Shown: positions 7,838 through 16,852, counted from the stretch's first letter. The stretch is DNA of 64,000 bases from Candidatus Acididesulfobacter guangdongensis (GCA_004195045.1 SGBC01000004.1:1-64000), one strand, 5' to 3'. Notes: generated by a model not told the origin, from the sequence alone. Made by a program: numbers and translations.

Positions 7838-8812
7838 TTGGAAACCAATAATAGTATCTATAAAATAGAATATTTATGTGCCGGCGTTATTTTTTCTATG
7901 ATGCCGATTAACGTATATTATAGTTATGAATGTGATGCTGTTAATCCCACTATTGTATGGAATATAGAATTTAATAATGAAATATATTTATTAAATAATG
8001 AATCATTCGGAGGACAATCTGCCGATAATAGAGAAAGGATTTATACTAAAAACATTCGCGGTTCTTTATGCTCCGAAGGGGATGAATATTTAATTTATAA
8101 TAAAGCGGGGATACCTATTGAGTTTGAATACAATGGAAAAATTTATAAATTAAAGATAGACGCTGCAACAAGAAATAAAATTATTGCAATAACAAATAAT
8201 ATTTATAATCAATATAAAAATGTTGAAAATATTGCGGCTGAAAGTGTAGCAAAAGGTAAAATAGAAATATTGGTAAGCAGACTTTCTAACCGGAGATATA
8301 CCGTCCTGAATTTAATTTTAAAAGAAGAAGATTTGTTATTTGACATTGAAGGTGTAGAATATTTTTTAACTGAACATGAAAAATTAATAAATTTTGCAAT
8401 AAAGAAAATATTTGAAAATCATTTAGCCATTATTAAAGATTCAGATAAATTTTATGATTATATTTTTGCGAATTACAATAGATTAGAAAAAGCCGGATTT
8501 AATTTTTACAACATTTTATTGGCATTAATCAATTATACGCTTCAATATGATATTTTCGACGACGAAAATTATATTATTGATTATCTCGGATTCAGGATTA
8601 AGTATTTTAATGAGTTAGAAAGCAAATTAAATTCTGATTATAAATCGGAGATTCCTTGCTGTATTTCTGTTTACGATAAAGAAGAAAATATGTATGAAAA
8701 TGGCGTAAAGCTCCGCGAAATATCTATTTCCCTGCAATATTTGATATATGTATTTAATTTAATAAATAATATCAAATTTCTCTGTCTAATAGACATACCA
8801 ACCCCAAATTAA
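7838..8812 (+). CDS. Hypothetical protein (324 aa), TTG start
   Basis: I do not recognise this gene. The frame from TTG at 7838 is open for 324 codons, which is significant in this AT-rich DNA, and codon use looks coding. The N-terminal third is rich in aromatic and beta-branched residues (probable beta structure), residues about 105-160 contain a helix with repeated Asn/Ile, and the C-terminal half is helical and acidic (EHEKLINFAIKKIFENHL, then DDENYIIDYLGFRIKYFNEL). There is no signal peptide and no convincing membrane helix. The SD is weak. The gene ends 16 bases before a copy of the dispersed palindromic element, which could have trimmed its 3' end. Confidence 0.55.
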   Translation: METNNSIYKIEYLCAGVIFSMMPINVYYSYECDAVNPTIVWNIEFNNEIYLLNNESFGGQSADNRERIYTKNIRGSLCSEGDEYLIYNKAGIPIEFEYNGKIYKLKIDAATRNKIIAITNNIYNQYKNVENIAAESVAKGKIEILVSRLSNRRYTVLNLILKEEDLLFDIEGVEYFLTEHEKLINFAIKKIFENHLAIIKDSDKFYDYIFANYNRLEKAGFNFYNILLALINYTLQYDIFDDENYIIDYLGFRIKYFNELESKLNSDYKSEIPCCISVYDKEENMYENGVKLREISISLQYLIYVFNLINNIKFLCLIDIPTPN

Positions 8813-8828
8813 GCCGCATCTTATATCT

Positions 8829-8947
8829 TTAATCCTGCAATAGAAAGTTATCTGCTCGGAAAAGGTGTCAGATTAATTTTTTTGCAAATATTTTCTTTGT
8901 TAATTGAACTACCTCATATGCAAAAAAATAAAATCTGACACCTTTTT
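8829..8947. mobile_element. Dispersed palindromic element, rearranged copy
   Basis: The copy begins with the family end TTAATCCTGCAATAGAAA (8829-8846). It then has AAAGGTGTCAGATT (8861-8874), whose complement AATCTGACACCTTT lies at 8932-8945. The arms continue inward (TTTTTTTGCA against TGCAAAAAAA), giving a hairpin stem of about 26 bp with a loop of about 30 bases. The terminal inverted repeat on the right has decayed. No protein is encoded. Gap 8813-9135 otherwise holds a second hairpin at 8968-8995 and direct repeats before otsB. Confidence 0.65.
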
Positions 8948-8967
8948 CTATAATACTATAAATACAT

Positions 8968-8995
8968 ATCTGCTGAACTTTTTGGCGCAGCAGAT
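8968..8995. repeat. Short perfect hairpin
   Basis: ATCTGCTG (8968-8975) and CAGCAGAT (8988-8995) form an 8-bp stem with a 12-base loop. No T-tract follows, so a terminator role is doubtful. Confidence 0.4.
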
Positions 8996-9025
8996 AAATT
9001 AAGGTATATTGTATATAATATTATG

Positions 9026-9109
9026 GCTAATTATGTGTTACAATATAAAAATAAACAACAATAGCATTTAATGGTTAGTTAATAGCTAATTATGTGCTAT
9101 AATATAAAA
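9026..9109 (+). repeat. 25-bp direct repeats upstream of otsB, each with a -10-like box
   Basis: Bases 9026-9050 and 9085-9109 match at 23 of 25 positions (GCTAATTATGTG…ATATAAAA). The second copy contains TATAAT at 9099-9104, about 30 bases before the otsB ATG. They may be duplicated promoter or operator elements. Confidence 0.4.
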
Positions 9110-9135
9110 TGATTTATAATTATTAATGGTAACAT

Positions 9136-10146
9136 ATGATTAATATATTAGATAATTTCAAAAATGTAGGACAGGAAATAAAAAATTTTAAACCAGATAT
9201 ATTAGTTTTTTGCATTGACTTTGACGGAACTTTAACTAAGATTTACAAGAGTCCCTTTGATGCAGTGTTAGAAAATAATTATAAAAAGATTATTGAACGT
9301 ATAATAAATATTGAAAATGTATTTTTTTGTATAGTTACCGGAAGAGAGATATCCGATATCATCAAAATAATATCCATAGACAATAATATTATATATTCCG
9401 GCAATCATGGTTTTGAGATAAAAAGTTTTTATAAAAGAATTAGATTGGACTTCATATATGACGGTTTAAAAAATTATCTGCCTGTTTTAAAAGATATCTT
9501 TAATAAAGTAAGTCAAATTCCGATAAAAAATTTAATTATTGAAAATAAGAAATATTCAATAAGTCTGCATTACCGTATATTGCCGCACGAAGATATTAAA
9601 CTTTTAAAAGATGCTGTAGCATCCGTTATGGATTCAAATATAGATTATAAGCGTATGTTTGAATTAAAAAAGGGAAAGAAAATTATAGAAATAAGACCAA
9701 AAATTCAATGGAATAAAGGAAAGGCATGCGATTTTATTGTCAAAGGGTTAATAGCGGAGCTGAGTTGCAATTTAACTTATAATTCACATAAACTGTCAAA
9801 TAAACAATTAGATACTAATATCAATAACAATGTTAGTTCTGACAATAATGCGAATACCGAAAGTAAAAACGGAATAAAAAATATTTTGAAAATTTGCATG
9901 GGTGATGATTTAACTGATGAAACCATGTTTGATAAAGGAGATAAATATTCATTCGAGTTTAATCCAAATTTAGGAGTAAACTCAGATTTAGAGTTAAATT
10001 CAAATTCAGATTTAAAAAAAATTAATGTAAAGTCTATAAATTGTATTATAGGAGAAAAAAAATCAGCCGCGGACTATTACATACACAATTTTAGACAAAC
10101 TTACAAAGTACTTGAAAATGTAGCTGATTGTTTTGTTAAGCTATAA
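9136..10146 (+). CDS. otsB: Trehalose-6-phosphate phosphatase (HAD family)
   Basis: It would hydrolyse trehalose 6-phosphate to trehalose, an osmo- and stress protectant. HAD motifs are in order: DFDGTLTK with nucleophile Asp28 and acid Asp30, CIVTGRE (motif II), the cap segment with GNHGFEI, KGKKIIEIRP followed by WNKGKA (motif III lysine), and MGDDLTDETMF (motif IV). The length of 336 exceeds the usual 240-270 residues because of an Asn/Ser-rich insertion (about residues 216-250) and a second Asn-rich loop before the C-terminus, which look like low-complexity expansions. No trehalose-phosphate synthase is in the window, so it must be elsewhere. Confidence 0.9.
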   Translation: MINILDNFKNVGQEIKNFKPDILVFCIDFDGTLTKIYKSPFDAVLENNYKKIIERIINIENVFFCIVTGREISDIIKIISIDNNIIYSGNHGFEIKSFYKRIRLDFIYDGLKNYLPVLKDIFNKVSQIPIKNLIIENKKYSISLHYRILPHEDIKLLKDAVASVMDSNIDYKRMFELKKGKKIIEIRPKIQWNKGKACDFIVKGLIAELSCNLTYNSHKLSNKQLDTNINNNVSSDNNANTESKNGIKNILKICMGDDLTDETMFDKGDKYSFEFNPNLGVNSDLELNSNSDLKKINVKSINCIIGEKKSAADYYIHNFRQTYKVLENVADCFVKL

Positions 10147-10289
10147 AACATTTGCATAGTTATGATAGTTATATTATGTGTAGTTTTATGTATTTATAGT
10201 TATATATATAGTTATATATTTTATTATGATAAGTATAATAAAATAGCTGTTAGAATAATTGAATTATAATTATAATAGGAGAATCAACC

Positions 10290-11354
10290 ATGAGTAAACT
10301 TTTTAAGCCCATAACGTTTAAAAATCTAACTATTAAAAATAGAGTAATGATGGCACCGATGTGTATGTATTCGGCTAAAGACGGTGTTGTATCCGATTTT
10401 CATATGGCGCATCTCGGCGCTAGAGCAGTCGGGGGTGTAGGCCTAATTATGGTCGAAGCGACCGGCGTTAGCCCTGAAGGCAGAATAAGTCCTTATGATG
10501 CCGGCATCTGGGATGAGAAGCATGTTAAAGCATTTAAACCAATAGTTAGTTTTTGTCAAAATTTTGGCGCTGCAATGGGTATTCAGCTAGCGCATGCAGG
10601 CAGAAAGGCTTCAACGGATGCACCATGGCTTGGCGAAAAAGCCTTATCCCCCAAGAATGGCGGATGGCAAACGCTTGCTCCAAGTGCTATCCCGTTTAAT
10701 GATGAGTCGCCCATTCCAAAGGAAATGGATTTTAATGACATAAAAAAAGTAATTAACGATTTTACGAATGCAGCAAAAAACGCAAATGATGCGGGATTTG
10801 ATGTTATTGAAGTTCATGCTGCGCACGGTTATCTTATTAATGAATTTTTATCTCCGGAATCCAATAAAAGAACCGATTTATACGGAGGCTCGATTGAAGG
10901 AAGAGCAAGACTGCTGCTAGAAATAATATCAAATATTAAAACTGTCTGGCCCGAAAATAAACCGATTTTTGTAAGAATTTCTACTATTGATTGGATTGAA
11001 GGCGGTGTTCAGCTGGAAGATTCGGTTAATCTTGCAGATATGCTTAAAAAAGTCGGCGTATCTTTAATTGATTGCTCTTCCGGCGGCATATCCCCTTATG
11101 CTAAAATGAATATATATCATGGATATCAGATAAAATTTGCAGAGGAAATAAAAAAACAGGCATGCATTCCTGTTTCCGCCGTTGGTCTAATTACAAAGCC
11201 GGAGTTTGCGGATTATCTTGTTACTTCAGATTTAGTTGATATGGTTGCATTAGGAAGAGAACTTTTAAGAAATCCATATTGGACATTGAACGCTGCGTAC
11301 AAGTTAGGCGTCGATATTGAATGGCCGAATCAGTATAAAAGAGCAAAATTATAA
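10290..11354 (+). CDS. Old-yellow-enzyme family NAD(P)H:flavin oxidoreductase (NamA/YqjM-like)
   Basis: This is a cytoplasmic FMN-dependent ene-reductase that reduces activated C=C bonds with NAD(P)H. The TIM-barrel sequence runs over its whole length of 354 residues. The YqjM-subfamily marks are the early cysteine in MAPMCMYS (Cys25), QLAHAGRKAST, VHAAHGYLINEFLSP, the NKRTDLYGGS signature and the C-terminal ALGRELLRNPYW. A good SD (AGGAGAA) precedes the ATG. The physiological substrate is unknown. Neighbours do not suggest a pathway, so a general detoxification role is likely. Confidence 0.92.
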   Translation: MSKLFKPITFKNLTIKNRVMMAPMCMYSAKDGVVSDFHMAHLGARAVGGVGLIMVEATGVSPEGRISPYDAGIWDEKHVKAFKPIVSFCQNFGAAMGIQLAHAGRKASTDAPWLGEKALSPKNGGWQTLAPSAIPFNDESPIPKEMDFNDIKKVINDFTNAAKNANDAGFDVIEVHAAHGYLINEFLSPESNKRTDLYGGSIEGRARLLLEIISNIKTVWPENKPIFVRISTIDWIEGGVQLEDSVNLADMLKKVGVSLIDCSSGGISPYAKMNIYHGYQIKFAEEIKKQACIPVSAVGLITKPEFADYLVTSDLVDMVALGRELLRNPYWTLNAAYKLGVDIEWPNQYKRAKL

Positions 11355-11516
11355 TAAAATCAGCAAGTATTGTTATGTGCGTGTGCAATCCACATATGTA
11401 TAGATATCATTGATTTAAAAATAGCGGGAGAATGGCATTAAAAATAGTATAAATAATATATATTTACTTAAAAAGATAAATAATAAAATATTATCAGGAG
11501 AGCTTTATAAAATACG

Positions 11517-11603
11517 TGGTGCCGAAGGGGGGAATCGAACCCCCATGGGATTGCTCCCGCCGGATTTTGAGTCCGGTGCGTCTACCAATTCCACCACTTC
11601 GGC
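11517..11603 (-). tRNA. tRNA-Leu (anticodon CAA)
   Basis: This is an 87-nt class II tRNA with a long variable arm. The acceptor stem GCCGAAG pairs with CTTCGGC, and the 3' CCA is encoded. The anticodon stem CCGGA/TCCGG carries the loop CTCAAAA, giving anticodon CAA (reads TTG). D-loop and T-loop sequences (GGTAGACGC; GGTTCGATTCC) are typical of tRNA-Leu. Confidence 0.96.
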
Positions 11604-11997
11604 ATTTAATCTATAATTTGGCTCGATTATTAATTTTACAATATAAACAGATTTTATTCAATAAAAATTAAGTAAAAATTCAATAAAAATTAAATATATT
11701 TATTTTATAAAATTATAATAATATTATTTGCATTTTATATTGCATTGTATTATATTTTAATTTATATTATTATAATAAATATAACAACGGTGGTTAAATG
11801 TGTTGCGTGCTGCCTGTCACTTTTGTTTTGCCGTGCTTAATAATTTCAAAAAATTCGGTAAAACAGTCTATCAAGAGTCTGATAAGCGATTATGCAAGTT
11901 AAATATTTATTCACCAAATATTTTAATACAAATAATTAAACAATTATTATATATAACTGCACATTTATAATGTACCATAGATTATAATTATAATACG
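11604..11997. other. 394-base intergenic region without a clear gene
   Basis: It is very AT-rich. It contains a duplicated ATTCAATAAAAATTAA motif near 11656-11690. A 34-codon ORF (11798-11902, starting MCCVLPVTFV) follows a GGTGG spaced only four bases away. That ORF is too short and weakly supported to call a gene. I see no tRNA or terminator here. Confidence 0.4.
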
Positions 11998-12621
11998 ATG
12001 AATGATTTTAAAAGTATTAAAATGGACGATTTTCATAAGATTATTGACGATACTTACGATTTTGACGACTCAGATTTATTCGATAAAAATAGTTCATTTG
12101 GCAAAATAGGCAGCGGCGGAGGCAAAATAAAAAATAAAAATCATAATAAATTATTAATATTAGCGTATCTTTTTGTTTTAATTATAATATGGTCTGCCTT
12201 TTTTATGAATTATGTTTCGTATAGCAATAAAATCTCTCAATACAGCAAGGAGTCGTCTATAATAAGCAGCAGCATCAATAAAAATTCGGCTCTGTTAGAA
12301 AAACTAAAAAACAATCTGAATTTTTTTAGAAATATTAAAAATAGTCAGGTTAATATAGCAAATCTTCTATATAACATTTCAATTCATAAATTCTCTGCCG
12401 GAAAATTAACATCGGTGCTTATTAAGAGCGGAAAAGTATATTTAAAATTTATAGTTTATAAAAATAATTTTCTAAACAGTCTGAATAATTTGATGGGTTA
12501 CAAGGTCTATTTAAATATGAATAGAAATAAAATTTTTACCGGAAGATTTAAAATAGTTTCTTTAGTTAAGACCGGCAAAGATAAGTTTAAGGCTTTGCTT
12601 ACAAGCAATAATAATAAATGA
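11998..12621 (+). CDS. Hypothetical single-pass membrane protein, PilN-like layout (207 aa)
   Basis: The protein has an acidic N-terminal tail with Asp repeats (residues 1-35), a Gly/Lys linker, one transmembrane helix (about 49-71, LLILAYLFVLIIIWSAFF), a predicted coiled coil (about 75-115) and a small C-terminal alpha/beta domain ending SNNNK. This inside-tail, membrane, coiled-coil, ferredoxin-like order resembles PilN/PilO-type pilus or secretion alignment proteins, but I see no diagnostic motif, so the resemblance is only in architecture. The ATG has no clear SD. It stands alone, between tRNA-Leu and the convergent mdh. Confidence 0.6.
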   Translation: MNDFKSIKMDDFHKIIDDTYDFDDSDLFDKNSSFGKIGSGGGKIKNKNHNKLLILAYLFVLIIIWSAFFMNYVSYSNKISQYSKESSIISSSINKNSALLEKLKNNLNFFRNIKNSQVNIANLLYNISIHKFSAGKLTSVLIKSGKVYLKFIVYKNNFLNSLNNLMGYKVYLNMNRNKIFTGRFKIVSLVKTGKDKFKALLTSNNNK

Positions 12622-12679
12622 TAATAAAATATTATAAAGATAATAAAAGAAATAATAAAATCAAAGGTAAACTGATTTA

Positions 12680-12726
12680 AAAAATAATAAAAAAAGCAAT
12701 TATAATAATAACTTACTATAATTGCT
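12680..12726 (-). terminator. Intrinsic terminator of the mdh transcript
   Basis: AGCAATTATA (12695-12704) and TATAATTGCT (12717-12726) form a perfect 10-bp stem. On the minus strand it is followed by a long T-tract (the A-run at 12680-12694 on the plus strand). It is placed about 110 bases beyond the mdh stop codon. Confidence 0.75.
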
Positions 12727-12837
12727 CAAAGTTTGAAATGCTTGTCTGTTGATTATTCTATTTTTTTTATTCTATTCTACTATATCTATCAATCAGTCTA
12801 TCACTATCACAATCTATCTTTTTTGTTCAACAAAGCT

Positions 12838-13770
12838 TTATTCAATAAAGCCTTCTTTTCTTAAATCATCAATCGCATTCTTTATTACGCCGGCCGATTG
12901 TTTCAGACCTTTAATTTCTTCTTCCGTCAATTCAGGTTTAATAATTGTTTCTATCCCGTCTTTTGATAGAATAGCCGGTACGCCTGTATATATGCCGTTT
13001 ATGCCGTAATAATCTTCAAGATATACGGAAAGAGGCATAATTTGGCGCCTGTCTTTAACCATTGATTCGATAATTTCAGCCATAACTACTGCAGGTGCGA
13101 ATATCGTGCCGCCCTTTAATGCAATAACTTCTGCGGCGCATGTTCTCGAATATTCGGCTATCTCCTTAAGTTTTTCCAAGTTGTAACCGGGTAAGTCTCT
13201 TAACGGAATACTGTTGACGCTGGCGAGAGAAAAAATAGGGGTCATACTGTCCCCATGTTCTCCGAGAAACATTATGTCAACATCTTCAGGACTAAGATCG
13301 AAATAAGAACCGACTGCCGAGCGAAGTCTGGTAGTATCTAACATTGTACCCATTCCAAAAACTTTTTTTCTTTCAAATCCTGAAGTTTTATAGGCAACAT
13401 AAGTCATTATATCAACAGGGTTAGATACTACAAACAGAATACAATTTTTATTATATTTTATAATATTTTCTACAATTTGTTTCAATATATGGACATTTTT
13501 TTTGTTTAAATCAAGTCTTGATTCACCGGGTTTCCTTGGTATTCCGGCAGTTATAACGATTATATCGGCATCTTTTACGGATTCATAATCTGCAGTTTTC
13601 ACCCTTGTATAACCGGTCAGCGAAATTCCGTGAGATATATCAAGCATTTCTCCTTTAGATAAGTCTTTATTAATATCTATAAGAGTAACTTCTCTGACGA
13701 TATCTTTCAGTGTTAATGTGTAAGCAAGTGTAGCTCCTAATCTGCCCGCGCCTATAATACTAACTTTCAT
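12838..13770 (-). CDS. mdh: Malate dehydrogenase (NAD-dependent, LDH-like)
   Basis: It interconverts malate and oxaloacetate in the TCA cycle. The 310-residue protein has the Rossmann GAGRLG (residues 7-12), acidic LIDIN for NAD binding, GIPRKPGESR with Arg79 at the malate/lactate-discriminating site (lactate dehydrogenases have Gln), VSNPVDIMTYV, LDTTRLR, and catalytic His172 in GEHGDS. The substrate call rests on that arginine, and on family knowledge. AAGGGGG precedes the ATG. It is a single-gene unit with its own terminator. Confidence 0.92.
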   Translation of the reverse strand: MKVSIIGAGRLGATLAYTLTLKDIVREVTLIDINKDLSKGEMLDISHGISLTGYTRVKTADYESVKDADIIVITAGIPRKPGESRLDLNKKNVHILKQIVENIIKYNKNCILFVVSNPVDIMTYVAYKTSGFERKKVFGMGTMLDTTRLRSAVGSYFDLSPEDVDIMFLGEHGDSMTPIFSLASVNSIPLRDLPGYNLEKLKEIAEYSRTCAAEVIALKGGTIFAPAVVMAEIIESMVKDRRQIMPLSVYLEDYYGINGIYTGVPAILSKDGIETIIKPELTEEEIKGLKQSAGVIKNAIDDLRKEGFIE

Positions 13771-13861
13771 TAATAAACCCCCTTTTATTTTTTTGGTATA
13801 ATTATATATTATCGGTAATTTTAAATCAAGCTGCTTTTACTTTTTGCTTCTTGCCCTGTTT

Positions 13862-14479
13862 TTACTTTTCTATTCCGATTCTGGAAGGAATATTTCTATC
13901 ATAATAATGTTTTATTTCTTTCATTTCAGTCACCAGGTCGGCTGCGTCTATGATTTCTTGAGAAGCATATCTTCCCGTCAATATAAGCTCAATATCCTTT
14001 CTTTTATTTTTTATCAGGTTGATAATTTCATCTGTTTTTATAATTCCCATATGAACTGCAACATTAATTTCATCTAATACTAATATATGAATATCATTTG
14101 ACTGTGTTGCTATTTCATATGCTAAGTTAAAACCGTTTCTGTTTAATTCTAAATCTTTTTCCGGAATTTTGTTTTTGTTTATAAAATAAGGATTTCCAAA
14201 TTGATATATTTTAAAAAAAGGTTCGAGGCGCTCCTGAATTTTAAATTCACCTGTATATGACCCTCCTTTGAGAAACTGTATAATAACAGACTTAAGGTTG
14301 TGCCCGCTGGCTCTTATCGCCTGTCCTACCGCAGCAGTAGTTTTGCCTTTTCCGTTTCCGGTATAAACCTGTACCAAACCCAATTCAAATTTGGAAACAG
14401 AAATACCTTTAAACCAGTTGTTGTGGACAGATAAATCTTTATCAGAATTGCAGCCGTCCTTTTTTATATTTTCATCCAT
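13862..14479 (-). CDS. cobO: Cob(I)alamin adenosyltransferase (CobO/BtuR type)
   Basis: It transfers the adenosyl group of ATP to corrinoid cobalt to make adenosylcobalamin. The 205-residue protein contains the P-loop GNGKGKTT (residues 41-48) within VQVYTGNGKGKTTAAVGQA, followed by IQFLKGG, the VLDEIN Walker B segment and the conserved ILTGRYA near the C-terminus, all as in the CobA/CobO family. The length is normal. No other cobalamin genes are nearby, so it is an isolated salvage-type gene. It lies about 90 bases upstream of mdh on the same strand. Confidence 0.93.
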   Translation of the reverse strand: MDENIKKDGCNSDKDLSVHNNWFKGISVSKFELGLVQVYTGNGKGKTTAAVGQAIRASGHNLKSVIIQFLKGGSYTGEFKIQERLEPFFKIYQFGNPYFINKNKIPEKDLELNRNGFNLAYEIATQSNDIHILVLDEINVAVHMGIIKTDEIINLIKNKRKDIELILTGRYASQEIIDAADLVTEMKEIKHYYDRNIPSRIGIEK

Positions 14480-14498
14480 ATAATAAATAGTTAGGTTT

Positions 14499-14627
14499 TA
14501 CAAAAAAATAATAGAAACATTATAAATATAAATAATTCTCTCTATAAAAAATATAGAAACATTATAAATATAACTAATTCATTATAAATATAAATAATTT
14601 ATTTTACAAAAAAATTTATAGAAACAT
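14499..14627. repeat. AT-rich local direct repeats
   Basis: The unit TAGAAACATTATAAATATAA and variants occur two to three times, with TACAAAAAAAT at both ends of the block. It lies in the gap between the transglutaminase-like gene and cobO. No function is visible. Confidence 0.45.
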
Positions 14628-14630
14628 TAA

Positions 14631-16766
14631 TTATTTTTTAGCTATAAGTATCTGATCTGATAAATATTTAATTGTTTTATTAAATAATTTTCTTGCCGCA
14701 GGATAATCTTGTTGCGATATTTTATATCCGTTAACATTAAAAATACTGTGAAAAAAAATGTGATTATTTTTTACTATATAACCTGCAGAAAATGAGCCTA
14801 TTTTATTATAATAGTTAATATGCGCAGGTTCAAAAGACAGCCTATAGCCTGAGGGTATATTTAATTTAATAAGATTGCGCTCTGAAAAATTATATCCTAA
14901 TTTTAATGGATATTTTCTGTGTCTCAGAATAGAAATTTTAGATAATATTGTCCTAATCCTGATAGGAAGTCTGACAAGAAAAAATTTTTTATTTTCAGCA
15001 GTGTATTTTCTTGCTTTAAATGAGATATTCTCTATAAAATATTTGTCCATGCTGTTCGCATTTTTTATAGAATATTTAAGCAGTACAGCTTTTGGAGTTA
15101 TAGAGTTAATATTTTTCAATATTTTGCTTAATTTTTTTCTTTTAGATATTGAGGTAAAAACATATCTTTTATACATATCATATGCGCCCGTATAAGTTGC
15201 ATTTATCTTTGAAATCAGCGTACCGTTCTTATTTATTGAAGCATTTTCCTTAAGTATTATGCTGTTATAGGCAGGAGGGAATATAGGCGTTTTTGCAACG
15301 AGCCCTCTATTGTGCATTACTATAAGAACATTTCTCCCCTGGTCCATGTTAGGCAGGTCTCCAAATGTAGTAACGTTAGAAGTCGTATCTGCGAAGAGGA
15401 AAGAGCTGCCGTCTACTTTTACGATAGGAGAAAAGTGCATACCATAATGCTTATTACCGTGTTTAGTGTTATATGTATTTGCAAGTATAAATTTATTAAG
15501 CATTTTATTGATATTGCCGTTAACTTTTATTGCCGTTATTTCGTGGTCAAATACAAATGGAGTAGGCAGTGCTGGATTCATATCAGGGATCATAACCGTC
15601 GGAATTAAAACAGGATAGGCTTTTACTCCTATCGAACGCAGCATAGACATAAATAGGGTTGCATGGTCTTTACAGTCGCCAAGCCTATTTTTGAATATTT
15701 TATTAACATTGCTGGGTTTATATCCGTCAATTCCAAATTCGTAACCTACATATCTGATTTTCTTTGCTACAAAATTATAGATAGCTTTTATTTTGTAAGA
15801 TTCGCTTTTTTTTGAATATGTTATTTTTTTAATGAAATTTTTAAGATTTTTATCCGGCATTATCTGGTCTTTTGTAAGCGTCGAGTACCATTTTGCAACA
15901 TCGTTCCATGTTTTAACCGATGAAATCATGACATGCGGAACTATAAACGATTCTCCGGGTCCGAAATTTTCAGGGGTTATTTTTTTTCTGTTCGTTAATG
16001 TCCATTTTAAGATAATTTCTTTATTTGTTTTTTTTATTTGAGGTTTAGCATGCATTTCGTATTCTGCATATTTATAATACATATTGGCAGGGATTGAAAG
16101 CCTGTAAACAGATTTTTTTACAGGTGATAAACCGCCGAAATAGTCTTCTGTAAAAAAATTATCTTTCATGTAAGGCTTTACGGTAATTGTTTTGTATTTG
16201 TAATTTATTACGGAATTTTTCACAAGCTCCGGAAGCTGAATAGTTTTTAGCAATTGGTTTGAAAACATCGGGTCATTCATATTAAACGGAGCCGTTACTG
16301 TTTTTAAGTTTTTTAAATTAATATCTATTATTTTGCCGTTCGGTTTTATTATTTTAATAAAATAAATTTTTAATTTTTGATTTTTAAGAGAAAATGGAAA
16401 ACTTAGTTCCGAATATTTTTCTATTCCTTTTTTTGTTATAACTTTAATTTTTTCATGCTGAATAAGTATATCCCTAAATTTAGGAGTTATTCTTTCGCTT
16501 GTGTCATCCAGCAAAGTTATTGAAGAAGAAGGAATTTTAATATTTTTTGGTTTAATTTTAGCCGTTTGATAAGAAAACGCTTTTTGGGGCAAGAATAAAT
16601 TGAAAAATATTAATGTCGATGAGATGAAAACAAATAGCAATAAAATAAACAAGTTAGTTGCGCTATCGCTTTTGTAATTTACACCGTAAATTATTTTCTT
16701 TTTACTAGTTGATTGTTTTTTATCTTTTTTGCAGTATTTTTTATAAAAAGATATATCGTATTTCAT
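14631..16766 (-). CDS. DUF3857 / transglutaminase-like protein (711 aa)
   Basis: This is a probable exported protein with a DUF3857 domain followed by a transglutaminase-like cysteine-protease fold. Residues 1-32 are cytoplasmic and basic, and 35-60 form a membrane segment or uncleaved signal (LFILLLFVFISSTLIFF). A DUF3857-type beta region follows (about 75-290). The catalytic triad is visible as Cys in RLGDCKDHATLF (about residue 371), His in FDHEITAI and Asp in FADTTSN. The C-terminal beta-rich domain ends near residue 711. The biological substrate is unknown; family members are thought to act on periplasmic proteins or peptides. It is monocistronic, with tRNA-Leu upstream. Confidence 0.85.
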   Translation of the reverse strand: MKYDISFYKKYCKKDKKQSTSKKKIIYGVNYKSDSATNLFILLLFVFISSTLIFFNLFLPQKAFSYQTAKIKPKNIKIPSSSITLLDDTSERITPKFRDILIQHEKIKVITKKGIEKYSELSFPFSLKNQKLKIYFIKIIKPNGKIIDINLKNLKTVTAPFNMNDPMFSNQLLKTIQLPELVKNSVINYKYKTITVKPYMKDNFFTEDYFGGLSPVKKSVYRLSIPANMYYKYAEYEMHAKPQIKKTNKEIILKWTLTNRKKITPENFGPGESFIVPHVMISSVKTWNDVAKWYSTLTKDQIMPDKNLKNFIKKITYSKKSESYKIKAIYNFVAKKIRYVGYEFGIDGYKPSNVNKIFKNRLGDCKDHATLFMSMLRSIGVKAYPVLIPTVMIPDMNPALPTPFVFDHEITAIKVNGNINKMLNKFILANTYNTKHGNKHYGMHFSPIVKVDGSSFLFADTTSNVTTFGDLPNMDQGRNVLIVMHNRGLVAKTPIFPPAYNSIILKENASINKNGTLISKINATYTGAYDMYKRYVFTSISKRKKLSKILKNINSITPKAVLLKYSIKNANSMDKYFIENISFKARKYTAENKKFFLVRLPIRIRTILSKISILRHRKYPLKLGYNFSERNLIKLNIPSGYRLSFEPAHINYYNKIGSFSAGYIVKNNHIFFHSIFNVNGYKISQQDYPAARKLFNKTIKYLSDQILIAKK

Positions 16767-16852
16767 ATTGCTCCATTATTTCCATTATTAATTATTAAAT
16801 TATTATTGATTGATTAATATTTTTTAAATCGGTCGTAATTATTTTGTAATTA

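Noticed and set aside
12838-13770. Lactate dehydrogenase instead of malate dehydrogenase
   Set aside because: The discriminating residue is Arg (IPRKPG), which favours malate, where lactate enzymes have Gln.
14499-14627. AT repeats as a replication origin or iteron cluster
   Set aside because: The units are degenerate, no DnaA-box pattern is visible and no replication gene is near.
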